Under the pieces are notes generated by a model that was given only the letters and a program-made list of their open reading frames with translations, made no database searches and was not told the DNA's origin. A DNA stretch of 64,000 nucleotides, taken from contig JAGXHL010000007.1 in the NCBI GenBank assembly GCA_024636215.1, forward strand, positions 1 to 64,000, given 5' to 3'. The DNA is from Deltaproteobacteria bacterium (lineage in GTDB: Bacteria; Desulfobacterota; Desulfuromonadia; Desulfuromonadales; BM103). The translations under genes were made by a program, and so were the position numbers. Shown here one piece after another: positions 48,346 through 55,843 of the stretch (position 1 is the first letter of the stretch; each line of letters starts with the position of its first letter).

Positions 48346-48759
48346 ATGGCAGAAAAGCTTAAATTGGAAATGGTTACACCCTACAAACGCGTGTTATCGG
48401 AAGAGGTCGACGAAGTCACCGCTCCCGGCGCTGTGGGTGAGTTCGGTGTGCTACCCGACCATACCTCCCTGCTGACTACCTTGAAAGTTGGTGATCTCAC
48501 TTACAAACAGGGTGGTGAGACGTTTCACGTTGCGGTCAACTGGGGTTACGTGGAAGTTGAAGACAATGTTATGACCGTGCTGGTGGAAACAGCTGAGCCA
48601 GCCGACCAGATTGACCTGGAACGCGCCAAGGCGGCCCTCAGCCGCGCTGAAGAAGCTCTGAAAACACTGTCGAGCGAAGACAAGGAGTTCAAGGTCATGG
48701 AAGCTGCTCTTGAGCGTGCCATGATCCGAGTCCAGGTCGCAGGCAAGAAACTGCATTGA
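48346..48759 (+). CDS. atpC: F1 ATP synthase epsilon subunit
   Basis: 137 residues. An N-terminal beta-sandwich (KLEMVTPYKRVLSEEVDEVTAPGAVGEFGVLPDHTSLLT, the family start) is followed by a C-terminal helical hairpin rich in Ala and Glu. It is the last gene of the operon, followed by a strong terminator. Confidence 0.97.
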   Translation: MAEKLKLEMVTPYKRVLSEEVDEVTAPGAVGEFGVLPDHTSLLTTLKVGDLTYKQGGETFHVAVNWGYVEVEDNVMTVLVETAEPADQIDLERAKAALSRAEEALKTLSSEDKEFKVMEAALERAMIRVQVAGKKLH

Positions 48760-48781
48760 GTGCAGGTAACATTCACGACGC

Positions 48782-48811
48782 AAAGGCGACTCATCAGAGT
48801 CGCCTTTTTTT
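48782..48811 (+). terminator. Rho-independent terminator of the atp operon
   Basis: AAAGGCGACTC (48782-48792), loop ATCA, GAGTCGCCTTT (48797-48807), then a T-run. Perfect stem, 23 bp after the atpC stop. Confidence 0.9.
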
Positions 48812-48962
48812 CTGCAGTGCAATTTCCTTTTGGCAGGCCCTCGCAGTAGAAAGCCTTAGCTTGCCCCAGAATAAACCGAAGCCTCAGAACCTGCCCTTGC
48901 CCTGTAGATCAAAATATAATCCAATAGAAGCGAAACCTGAAGGCCGTTTTTTCCGGTACGGC

Positions 48963-49742
48963 TCAAACAGCGTTGAATAATATCTTTACCTGCTGCAATG
49001 ATTGCTTGAGGTGCGCTACCGTGTGCGCCTCCAGTGTCATACTCGGCAGTGGCGTCATCTGTTGAATGCTGCTCAGCAGTGGCTGGAAGTCAATAGCACC
49101 TTCGCCGACGGGCAGGTGGTCATCGGCGCGACCATGATTATCGTGCAAGTGCAGATGATAAAGATGGGGCGTAATCGCTTCAAGCCACTCGCTTATGCAA
49201 GCTTTGCCAAACAAGTGCCAATGGCCAACATCAAAACAGAGCCCGAACCATTCTGAATTGATTTCTTCGACAAGCTGCACCAGTAAGCCAGGAGTTTCTT
49301 CGTAAATGTTCTCAATCGCAAGACGACATCGGGCTGAAGCGGCCTGCTCGGTCAATGACTGGAAAGACGTTTTTGCATTACTTAACCAGGCTTGAGCGAG
49401 ATTCGGGTAGCGCCACTTGTCGACACCGGGGTGAACAACCATCACGCCAGCATTCAGCCGGCGGGCAAAGGTCAGAGTTTGAAAGAGCCTTTGTTGGCTG
49501 ACTTGACGAATTACGGGATCGAGTGCGCCGACATTGAGATCGAAGAAGGGCGCATGAACATAGGGTCTTAGGTTTTGTGCGGCGAGAGTTTGTGCGATCC
49601 TCTCAAGCAGGCTTTGGTCGAGGGCGTCAAGTTCCGGGCCCTTGATCGCGATCTCTGGAATCAAGCCCAGTTCCAGAACCAGGTCCAGGCTGGTCTCTAT
49701 CTGCGACCATGGCAGGTGCGCACCGAAATGGAAGGGATTCAC
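48963..49742 (-). CDS. Xylose-isomerase-like TIM-barrel protein (AP endonuclease 2 / sugar isomerase superfamily)
   Basis: 259 residues from a GTG at 49742 with GGAG 8 nt upstream. It is a TIM barrel with metal-binding residues in VHPGVDK, LAIENIYEE (Glu), LCFDVGHWH (Asp/His), LHLHDNHGRADDHLPVGEG (His) and TLEAH (Glu). This is the pattern of the AP_endonuc_2/sugar phosphate isomerase-epimerase clan. Function is not deducible from sequence alone. The upstream 40-codon reading frame ends at GTGA overlapping its start, which suggests coupling. A longer form from 49817 has no ribosome-binding site. Confidence 0.85.
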   Translation of the reverse strand: MNPFHFGAHLPWSQIETSLDLVLELGLIPEIAIKGPELDALDQSLLERIAQTLAAQNLRPYVHAPFFDLNVGALDPVIRQVSQQRLFQTLTFARRLNAGVMVVHPGVDKWRYPNLAQAWLSNAKTSFQSLTEQAASARCRLAIENIYEETPGLLVQLVEEINSEWFGLCFDVGHWHLFGKACISEWLEAITPHLYHLHLHDNHGRADDHLPVGEGAIDFQPLLSSIQQMTPLPSMTLEAHTVAHLKQSLQQVKILFNAV

Positions 49743-49861
49743 AGGCTGTCTCCACCGGCAATCTTCTCGAGATGACTGATGGCCGGACGATTCAGGTGCC
49801 CGATGCGTCCGAAACAACAGATGATGGAATGATCTCTGAGCTTGCTGATACGACTTTCCAA
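49739..49861 (-). CDS. Possible 40-residue protein coupled to the TIM-barrel gene
   Basis: A TTG-started frame (49861) with GGGAGG 5 nt upstream encodes 40 residues, including ESRISKLRDHSIICCFGRIG and ending EKIAGGDSL. Its TGA overlaps the GTG start of the next gene in the arrangement GTGA, the classical coupling overlap. I know no such family. The evidence is the ribosome-binding site and the overlap only. Confidence 0.4.
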   Translation of the reverse strand: MESRISKLRDHSIICCFGRIGHLNRPAISHLEKIAGGDSL

Positions 49862-50037
49862 TTTTTCCTCCCAGGTATTATACGCAGCTGGGCTTCATGG
49901 GCGAACTGCATCAGGCTGCTAAGAGTGTAGGCAATCATGCCTGTGCCGCTCTGGAAAACTTAAAGAATAATAATCATGGGCAGTGTAAAAGGCAAGCAGT
50001 TAAGTGGCTTAGCATAGCTCAGCAAAAGAGAAAGGGC

Positions 50038-50065
50038 TTGACATTGAGTGTATACTGTATACAAT
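50038..50065 (+). promoter_or_regulatory. Promoter of the GntR regulator gene
   Basis: TTGACA (50038-50043), a 16-nt spacer and TACAAT (50060-50065). The 13-bp palindrome 50050-50062 lies between and overlaps the -10, so the protein bound there would block RNA polymerase. Confidence 0.7.
50050..50062. promoter_or_regulatory. Palindrome GTATACTGTATAC, candidate autoregulatory operator
   Basis: Perfect odd-centred palindrome inside the regulator's own promoter. GntR/FCD proteins typically bind short palindromes of this kind (GT-N-AC core). The same sequence occurs upstream of the ATP synthase operon at 42780-42792. Confidence 0.6.
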
Positions 50066-50096
50066 TTGTCGTAGCCTGATAGAACGGAGTTTCCCT

Positions 50097-50789
50097 GTGC
50101 GCAAAAAACAGATTGAAAGACATCAGACCTTACGAGAGAAAATTCTGGAGATGATCCGGGATGCTATCCTCAAGGGAACCATGAAGCCGGGTGAACGCGT
50201 CTCAGAACCGGAACTGGCAGAGCGTTTCGGCATCAGTCGTACACCGATCCGGGAGGCTTTTCGGCAACTTGAGTCTGAGGGCTACCTTGAGGTGGTTCCG
50301 CGCAAAGGAGCCATTGTTGCGTCCTTGTCAGAGCGGGATATTGAAGAGTTCTATGCTATCAAGATCATCCTCGAAGGCTTTGCCGCGAAGATGGCAGCAG
50401 AGAACCTGACCGAGAAAGACATCGAACGACTCGAAGCAATCAACGAACGCTTGCAGAAGATCGCCGAAGAAGGAGACGTCAAAAACTTCTTCCGCGTGCA
50501 TAATGAGTTTCATGACTTGTTTATCAAGGCGGCAGGTAACGATAAGCTCTTTGAAATGATCAATCAACTGGTGATGAGGTTCAAGCGTCTGCGTCTGGCG
50601 TCCCTTTCTCATCCCGGGCGGATGGAAATATCGGTCGAAGAGCATCGCAATATGATCGAAGCCTTTAAGAAGCACGATGGCGAACGCGCAGACAGCCTGG
50701 TCCGCCACGCTGCCACCATCGGCGCCGGTGTGCTGATCGAGAGTATGAACGAAGCGGAAAACGCAGCGCAAAAGTCGGAGTCCGTATAG
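50097..50789 (+). CDS. GntR-family transcriptional regulator, FadR/FCD subfamily
   Basis: 230 residues. The N-terminal winged helix (about 15-80) has GERVSEPELAERFGISRTPIREAFRQLESEGYL split across recognition helix and wing, with VVPRKGAIVASLS. The all-helical FCD ligand domain follows, with metal-type His and Asp residues in HNEFHDLFIKAAGN and EHRNMIEAFKKHD. A GTG start has ACGGAG 7 nt upstream. FCD regulators respond to small organic acids. Its palindromic site at its own promoter also occurs at the atp operon. It is divergent from the TIM-barrel gene. Confidence 0.92.
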   Translation: MRKKQIERHQTLREKILEMIRDAILKGTMKPGERVSEPELAERFGISRTPIREAFRQLESEGYLEVVPRKGAIVASLSERDIEEFYAIKIILEGFAAKMAAENLTEKDIERLEAINERLQKIAEEGDVKNFFRVHNEFHDLFIKAAGNDKLFEMINQLVMRFKRLRLASLSHPGRMEISVEEHRNMIEAFKKHDGERADSLVRHAATIGAGVLIESMNEAENAAQKSESV

Positions 50790-50823
50790 GCGCGCTGGCA
50801 GCCGAAAAATTATGCTCGAGTCA

Positions 50824-50861
50824 ATATAAATGGCCCATCCGACTGGACGGGCCATTTATAT
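50824..50861. terminator. Bidirectional hairpin between gntR and the ABC exporter genes
   Basis: ATATAAATGGCCC (50824-50836) pairs with GGGCCATTTATAT (50849-50861), with inner TCC/GGA. It lies between convergent gene ends. The A/T-rich stem base replaces a long T-run, so termination efficiency is uncertain. Confidence 0.65.
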
Positions 50862-50901
50862 TCTGTAGCAAGCTGGTTGGTAAAAACGCTACAGGAAGAG
50901 T

Positions 50902-51690
50902 TTAATTGCGCAAACGATAGCTGCGCCCAATCAAAATGGCAGCCCAGATGAAAAGACCGAGGGCCATCGCAGTCACTGTGCAGAAAGAGACCAGGAAAGA
51001 AAGGTCACCGACTCCGAGAATGGCATAGCGAAAGCCGTCAATCAGGTAGAAGAGCGGGTTGAGGTGGGAGACTTTGGCCCAGAGCGGCGGCAATATGGAG
51101 ATCGGGTAAAAAACGCCGCCGAGATAGATAAGAGGCAGAATGATGAAGTTGGTGTACATCGACAATGAGTCAAAATTGTCTGCATGAATCGCGGCGATAA
51201 TACCGAACTGGGCGAAGAGAAAACTGGCGAGACAGGCCATGGCAACGGCTGCAAAAGGGTGGGCCCAGGGCAGTGTGGCAAACAGACAGGAGATCAGCCA
51301 GACCACAAGGCCAACGGCCAGTCCACGCAACATGGCGGCTAAAGTGTAGGCCATGATGAACTGGGTCGGAGAGACCGGTGTGACCAGCAGATCAACGATG
51401 TTACCGAGATAGCGCGACATGAAGAGCGATGAGGCGACATTGGAGAAGGAATTGTTGATGACGCCCATCAGGATCAGCCCCGGTATGACGAATTGGGCAT
51501 AACTGAACCCTTCGATGACGCTGATGCGTTCACCGAGAGTCGCTCCGAAGATAAACAGATAGAGCGAAGCGGTGATCACCGGTGTGACCAGGGTCTGCGA
51601 GGCAACGCGCAGGAAGCGGCGGATCTCCTTTTTCAGCAATGTGAAAAAAGGCAGCCAGGCAAAGTAAGTCCCGTCTTGTTCTGGATTCAT
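50902..51690 (-). CDS. ABC-2-type transporter permease
   Basis: 262 residues with six predicted transmembrane segments. The ABC-2 family sequence features LVTPVSPTQFIMAYTLAAMLRG and the terminal GGVFYPISILPPLWAKVSHLNPLFYLIDGFRYAILG (conserved in YadH/NodJ-like exporters) are present. Substrate is unknown. Start ATG overlaps the ATPase stop by 4 bp. Confidence 0.92.
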   Translation of the reverse strand: MNPEQDGTYFAWLPFFTLLKKEIRRFLRVASQTLVTPVITASLYLFIFGATLGERISVIEGFSYAQFVIPGLILMGVINNSFSNVASSLFMSRYLGNIVDLLVTPVSPTQFIMAYTLAAMLRGLAVGLVVWLISCLFATLPWAHPFAAVAMACLASFLFAQFGIIAAIHADNFDSLSMYTNFIILPLIYLGGVFYPISILPPLWAKVSHLNPLFYLIDGFRYAILGVGDLSFLVSFCTVTAMALGLFIWAAILIGRSYRLRN

Positions 51691-52613
51691 GTTTCTACCC
51701 TGCCCGCTTTGGTCATCTGCAGAAAAATTTCTTCAAGACCGGCCGCTCTGGTTTCAATGTCGGCAATCGACAGGCCGATTGCACAGAGATTTTGCAGCAA
51801 ATCACCGGTCGGTTGACTGGCTGACAAGGTTAACTGCAGCAGAGTGCCGGATTCATCAAGCTCTGTCGCCTGACAACAGAGATTGTCCGGGATCTGCGTA
51901 ATCGGTTCCTGCAGGTGAACCATGATGGTACGGGTGCCGAGTTCCTGCAGCAGGGTCTCGGTTGATTCAAGCGCGATGACCTTGCCGTGGTTCATGATGG
52001 CGAGACGATCGCACATTTGCTCAGCTTCTTCCAGGTAATGGGTGGTCAGCAGGATGGTCGTGCCCTGAGCGTTGATTTCCCGTACAAAATCCCAGAGTGT
52101 GTGTCGCAATTCCACGTCGACACCTGCGGTCGGTTCATCGAGGATCAGCAGCCGAGGCTTGTGAATCAGTGCTTTGGCGATCATGAAACGGCGCTTCATC
52201 CCACCTGAGAGTTTGATCATCACTTTATGCAGGTGCGGTTTGAGGCCTAAACGGTCGATCAGGCGGAGCCGCCAGGCTTCATCATCACGAACCCCGTAAT
52301 AGCCGGCGTGCAATTTCAGGGCCTGGTCGATGGTAAAGAAATTATCAATGACAATTTCCTGATGCATGACACCGACCATGCGCCGGGTGGTGCGATAGTC
52401 CTTCTGGTTGTCAGCACCAAAAATCTCGATGGAGCCGCTGCCGATGCGTGAGACACCACCGATCATGTTGATCGTGGTGCTTTTCCCCGCGCCGTTAGGA
52501 CCGAGCAGGCCGAAGATTTCTCCGGGTTCGATGGTAAAGGAGATATCGTTGACGGCAATGGCACCATCGTAGCTTTTTGACAGATTATATATGGCCAGGG
52601 CTGGAGTCGACAT
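51687..52613 (-). CDS. ABC transporter ATP-binding protein
   Basis: 308 residues. It has Walker A GPNGAGKST, the Q-loop, signature LSGGMKRR, Walker B LLILDEPTAGVD and H-loop TTHYLEEAEQMCDR. A C-terminal extension of about 80 residues is typical of YadG/NodI/CcmA-like exporters. It is the first gene of the pair with the ABC-2 permease. Substrate unknown; polysaccharide, lipid or drug export is possible. Confidence 0.94.
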   Translation of the reverse strand: MSTPALAIYNLSKSYDGAIAVNDISFTIEPGEIFGLLGPNGAGKSTTINMIGGVSRIGSGSIEIFGADNQKDYRTTRRMVGVMHQEIVIDNFFTIDQALKLHAGYYGVRDDEAWRLRLIDRLGLKPHLHKVMIKLSGGMKRRFMIAKALIHKPRLLILDEPTAGVDVELRHTLWDFVREINAQGTTILLTTHYLEEAEQMCDRLAIMNHGKVIALESTETLLQELGTRTIMVHLQEPITQIPDNLCCQATELDESGTLLQLTLSASQPTGDLLQNLCAIGLSIADIETRAAGLEEIFLQMTKAGRVET

Positions 52614-52670
52614 AGGCTTCCAAATTATGCTTCTACACTGACGATTGTCAAGGCTTGTCCTGAGCTGTGA

Positions 52671-52699
52671 TTGACATCGGCCGCTGCTGGGGGTAATTT
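52671..52699 (+). promoter_or_regulatory. Weak promoter candidate for the DsbA-like gene
   Basis: TTGACA (52671-52676), a 17-nt spacer and TAATTT (52694-52699), about 80 bp upstream of the ATG. The -10 is poor. Confidence 0.35.
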
Positions 52700-52777
52700 T
52701 AGGGAGAACTTAACGTTTATGCAACGCACGGCCTGATGTCGTGTCATCTGAAAGTCTAAAAGGAGAAGGTACTACTC

Positions 52778-53623
52778 ATGTCAGCTGTCAGTCGTATTAT
52801 GATTTTGATGCTCGGTCTGCTGCTAAGCGCCGGCTCGGTTTGTGCGGAACTCGAAAAGAATTTGGTAAAAAGTCATGCCTTGAGCAAGCAACCGCTCGCT
52901 GTTGCCCAGAGCGTTAGTGACGGTCGCCTTTTTGTGCTGCTGGAGGGCGGTGAAGTCCAGATCTTCTCCGCTGCCGGCCAGGCGCAGGAGCTTTTCAAGG
53001 TCGACGCGGGTGTTACCAGCCTCGACGTTTCTCCGGACGGCCAGATGCTTTACCTCGGCAACAGCAGCAGCAATGAACTGCAGATCCTCGCCCTTTCTTA
53101 TGTACAGCAGTTGCCGGTGGGGCCCTCAGCTGTCAAAGGCGATGTGAATGCACCTGTGACCATTACCCTGTTTGATGATTTCCAGTGTCCCTATTGCGCA
53201 AAGCTGTTGCCGACGCTGGAACAGGTGATGGCTGCTTATCCCAAGCAGGTCAAGTTGGTGTTCAAGCATTTTCCTCTCAGTATGCACAAATTTGCCAGGC
53301 AGGCAGCCGTTGCCAGCATTGCCGCACGCAATCAGGGCAAGTTCTGGCCCTTGCATGATCAGCTGTTTGCCAATTACAACAAGCTGAACGATGTCAAAAT
53401 CCGGGAGCTCGCAGAAGGGGTAGGCCTCGATATGGCGCGCTTTGACCAGGACCTGGCAAACCCTGCCCTGCTGCAGGAAGTGAACAACGATATGCAATTG
53501 GGTTCAAAAGCAGGCGTACGTGGCACGCCTGCTGCCTACATCAACGGCCGACAGTTGCAAGATCGCAGTTTTAAGGGTTTTAAGGCCATGATCGATGCGG
53601 AGCTGAAAAAAGCCGGTAAATAA
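52778..53623 (+). CDS. Secreted DsbA-family thiol oxidoreductase with N-terminal propeller-like region
   Basis: 281 residues. It has a Sec signal peptide (to about residue 23, SVCA). About 80 residues of beta-rich sequence follow, with VSDGRLFVLLEGGEVQIF and SLDVSPDGQMLYLGN, like two blades of a YncE-type propeller. A DsbA/thioredoxin domain then has the redox motif FQCPYCAKL (CPYC) and cis-Pro in GTPAAYING. The DsbA part resembles disulfide-exchange proteins of deltaproteobacteria. AAAAGGAG precedes the ATG. A clear terminator follows. The partner is unknown. Confidence 0.88.
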   Translation: MSAVSRIMILMLGLLLSAGSVCAELEKNLVKSHALSKQPLAVAQSVSDGRLFVLLEGGEVQIFSAAGQAQELFKVDAGVTSLDVSPDGQMLYLGNSSSNELQILALSYVQQLPVGPSAVKGDVNAPVTITLFDDFQCPYCAKLLPTLEQVMAAYPKQVKLVFKHFPLSMHKFARQAAVASIAARNQGKFWPLHDQLFANYNKLNDVKIRELAEGVGLDMARFDQDLANPALLQEVNNDMQLGSKAGVRGTPAAYINGRQLQDRSFKGFKAMIDAELKKAGK

Positions 53624-53644
53624 GGCACCGAAGCAACGTACAAT

Positions 53645-53684
53645 CAAGGCGGGTTCCGGGGTTATTACCGGGCCCGCCTTTTAT
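53645..53684 (+). terminator. Rho-independent terminator of the DsbA-like gene
   Basis: AAGGCGGG...CCGG pairs with CCGG...CCCGCCTT, followed by TTATTT on the plus strand. It lies 22 bp after the stop, between convergent genes. Confidence 0.8.
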
Positions 53685-53689
53685 TTAGA

Positions 53690-54469
53690 TCAGCAGCGTT
53701 CCATGCTGTCGGATTTGCAGTTTTTCCTCGTCTTTTTCTGTAAGATCAGCAACTCAAGGGTGCCGAAATAGAACGGCCTGGAATGACTGACGGCAAAACC
53801 GCTTTCTGCCAAGAGCATCCTTAGCTGCATACGGTCGGGAAACGTTTTCAGGCTGGCCGCAATATAGGCGTGGACTTCGGCATTACCGTGCAGCAGAAAA
53901 CCCCACAGGCCACACCAGTATTTCAGGACCAGGCACTGTATTCTCTGAATCCGGGGGTTGGCTGGCTTGGAGAAGTCGAGCAGGGCGACGAAGCCACCCG
54001 GCCTGAGAATGCGGTAGATTTCGGCAAACGTCCGTTGCAGGTCGGCCGCATTGCGCACGGCGTAACCGCAGGTCACAATATCCACTGAGGCGTCCGCAAA
54101 ACAGGTTGCGCCCATATCCTGGCGGATGAATTCGACCTGCTCTGAATTATTACGCCGACGAGCTTGTTGCAGCATCGGTTCGGTCAGGTCGACACCGAGG
54201 ATCGCTCCGGCCGGGTATTTTTCGGCGAGGAGGAAGCTGATGTCCCCTGTTCCACAGGCGAGGTCGACGCAGATCGGAGCCGGAAGGTGAGGCAGGGCAG
54301 CAACCAACTGCCGTTTCCAGGCGGCATCACGTCCGAGTGACATGGCCCGGGTGGCAAAATCGTAGTGCCTGGCAGCTTCGCTGAAATGTTGCTCGTTATA
54401 CTCCCGCTTGCGCTCCGGGCAATCAATATAATCTTTGATTTTCAGGTTGAATTTATGGCTTGGCGACAT
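53690..54469 (-). CDS. UbiE/MenG-like SAM-dependent methyltransferase
   Basis: 259 residues from the ATG at 54469, with GGAG 6 nt upstream, inside the last codons of the U32 gene (17-bp overlap). It has SAM motif I CVDLACGTGDISFLL, GVDLTEPMLQQAR, and the UbiE-type VTCGYAVRNAADLQRTFAEIYRILRPGGFVALLDFSKP. A cysteine-bearing C-terminal tail ends the protein. It is homologous to the C-methyltransferases of quinone synthesis. Given its place after a type III PKS and a U32 protein, it more likely methylates that pathway's product than menaquinone, but a MenG role cannot be excluded. Confidence 0.82.
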   Translation of the reverse strand: MSPSHKFNLKIKDYIDCPERKREYNEQHFSEAARHYDFATRAMSLGRDAAWKRQLVAALPHLPAPICVDLACGTGDISFLLAEKYPAGAILGVDLTEPMLQQARRRNNSEQVEFIRQDMGATCFADASVDIVTCGYAVRNAADLQRTFAEIYRILRPGGFVALLDFSKPANPRIQRIQCLVLKYWCGLWGFLLHGNAEVHAYIAASLKTFPDRMQLRMLLAESGFAVSHSRPFYFGTLELLILQKKTRKNCKSDSMERC

Positions 54470-55766
54470 GCTTCTCTCCGGATTCAGGTAGTGAGCTGTG
54501 CCGCTTAAGCTGCGCTTGCGCCGGTTTATTGCTGTTATCCGGTCGATAAGACCACATGTTGCCGCCATGCAGGGAATTGAATAATTCCTCGTAGGCCTCG
54601 AGAGCGGCGGCGCGGTTGCTCTCATCGATGCTGATCGCCCGGTCCGCAAAATCGTGACACCAGCGACATTCTTCGCAATCGAGATCCCTGCAACTGGCCG
54701 TACGGAAGCGTTCCATGAAGCCGTCGAGCGCCCGGTTATCGATATAGACCGGCGCCCGCCCTTCAAGCGGACGGGTCATGCCACGCAGTTCGGCCAGTCG
54801 TTTCAGCGGCAGCATACGCAGCGGGTTGGCCAGTGCCGGTCTGAGAATAAAACGCAGCAGCCAGCCGAGGCTGTGGTTGTAATAGCGGTGGTTCTCTTTA
54901 ACGCCCTTGAAGCCATAGGCCTGGATCAAATCGAGCAGGTTGCCGTCGTAACGGCGGCCGGCATAGGCCTTGACCCGGGTCATCATCATTGCGGTGGGAA
55001 TGTCGCGTTCGGCGATCTTGAACAGGTCGTAACCGATTTCTTCATAGAGATGCAGATCCTCGGGGCGGATCCATTCGGAACGAATGTAGTGCACCGGGTT
55101 GCGCAGCTTCATCTCGGTGCATTTCAAAAAACACCAGTCGATGAAGAACCCTTTGTTTTCATGCCAGGATTGGCCGGTGTGGGCCAGGGCGTTCATATGC
55201 ATGGGCGACATGGCGCAACCGGTCAGACAGTTGTTGTTGGCCATCAGTTCAAGATCGCATTTGACCGCTTTGCGGATTTCCGCCAGGGTCTCCAGTTCAC
55301 GATTGACCAGGATGCTATCAAGAACGATGCAATCGGCACCGAGTTCCTCCCACATCTGTGCTTTGCGCACCCGGTCAACGCCGCCGAATACCGAGATGCG
55401 CACCTTGAGGTGCGGCTGACGGGCCTTGATCAGCTGCAGCATGAAGGGTGAAGCAACGGTCACCGCCGTGACGCCGATATCGCTAATCCAGTCGAGCAGT
55501 GCGTAGATCTCCTTTTGCCCCTTACGGGTGATTTCACGATTGCCCATGCAGGATGCGTTCAACAGGTAGTTGAAGGCTATCCCGGAATGACGGGCATGCT
55601 TGACGTGCTCGGCCAGCTGGCGTCGCGACACTTTGGCCAATTGATAGGGAGCCCGTCCTCCGCCGACCGCATCGGTCTGCAGTTTGCCGAACAACTCGGT
55701 GACCGGGTAGTCGCGGCACTGTTCGATCAGCTCATGATCAAAATTGGTTGCGATGCTTAATCTCAT
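54453..55766 (-). CDS. Peptidase U32-family protein, probable [4Fe-4S] oxygen-independent hydroxylase type
   Basis: 437 residues. The U32 TIM-like core carries the four-Cys pattern that holds an iron-sulfur cluster in UbiU/UbiV/RlhA/TrhP relatives: Cys180 and Cys184 in NNNCLTGC, Cys212 and Cys216 in WCFLKC. A second cysteine cluster, CRDLDCEECRWC (Cys359, 364, 367, 370), lies near the C-terminus. The family's characterised members hydroxylate aromatics or RNA without oxygen (UbiU/V use prephenate as oxygen donor). No peptidase catalytic motif is evident. It follows the PKS gene by 77 bp and overlaps the methyltransferase. Confidence 0.82.
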   Translation of the reverse strand: MRLSIATNFDHELIEQCRDYPVTELFGKLQTDAVGGGRAPYQLAKVSRRQLAEHVKHARHSGIAFNYLLNASCMGNREITRKGQKEIYALLDWISDIGVTAVTVASPFMLQLIKARQPHLKVRISVFGGVDRVRKAQMWEELGADCIVLDSILVNRELETLAEIRKAVKCDLELMANNNCLTGCAMSPMHMNALAHTGQSWHENKGFFIDWCFLKCTEMKLRNPVHYIRSEWIRPEDLHLYEEIGYDLFKIAERDIPTAMMMTRVKAYAGRRYDGNLLDLIQAYGFKGVKENHRYYNHSLGWLLRFILRPALANPLRMLPLKRLAELRGMTRPLEGRAPVYIDNRALDGFMERFRTASCRDLDCEECRWCHDFADRAISIDESNRAAALEAYEELFNSLHGGNMWSYRPDNSNKPAQAQLKRHSSLPESGEKHVAKP

Positions 55767-55780
55767 TGATTAACTTCCTG

Positions 55781-55815
55781 GCAGCCGGCTCATGAATAGT
55801 CCGACAAGCTGCTGG
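55781..55815. repeat. Solo right end of the 30168-30335 element
   Basis: Thirty-one of 35 bases match 30301-30335 (both contain GCAGCCGGCTCATG and ATAGTCCGACA). No left end is seen nearby. It lies in the PKS-U32 spacer. Confidence 0.6.
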
Positions 55816-55843
55816 ACTTCAACTTCAACGCCCTGCTGCCGGT

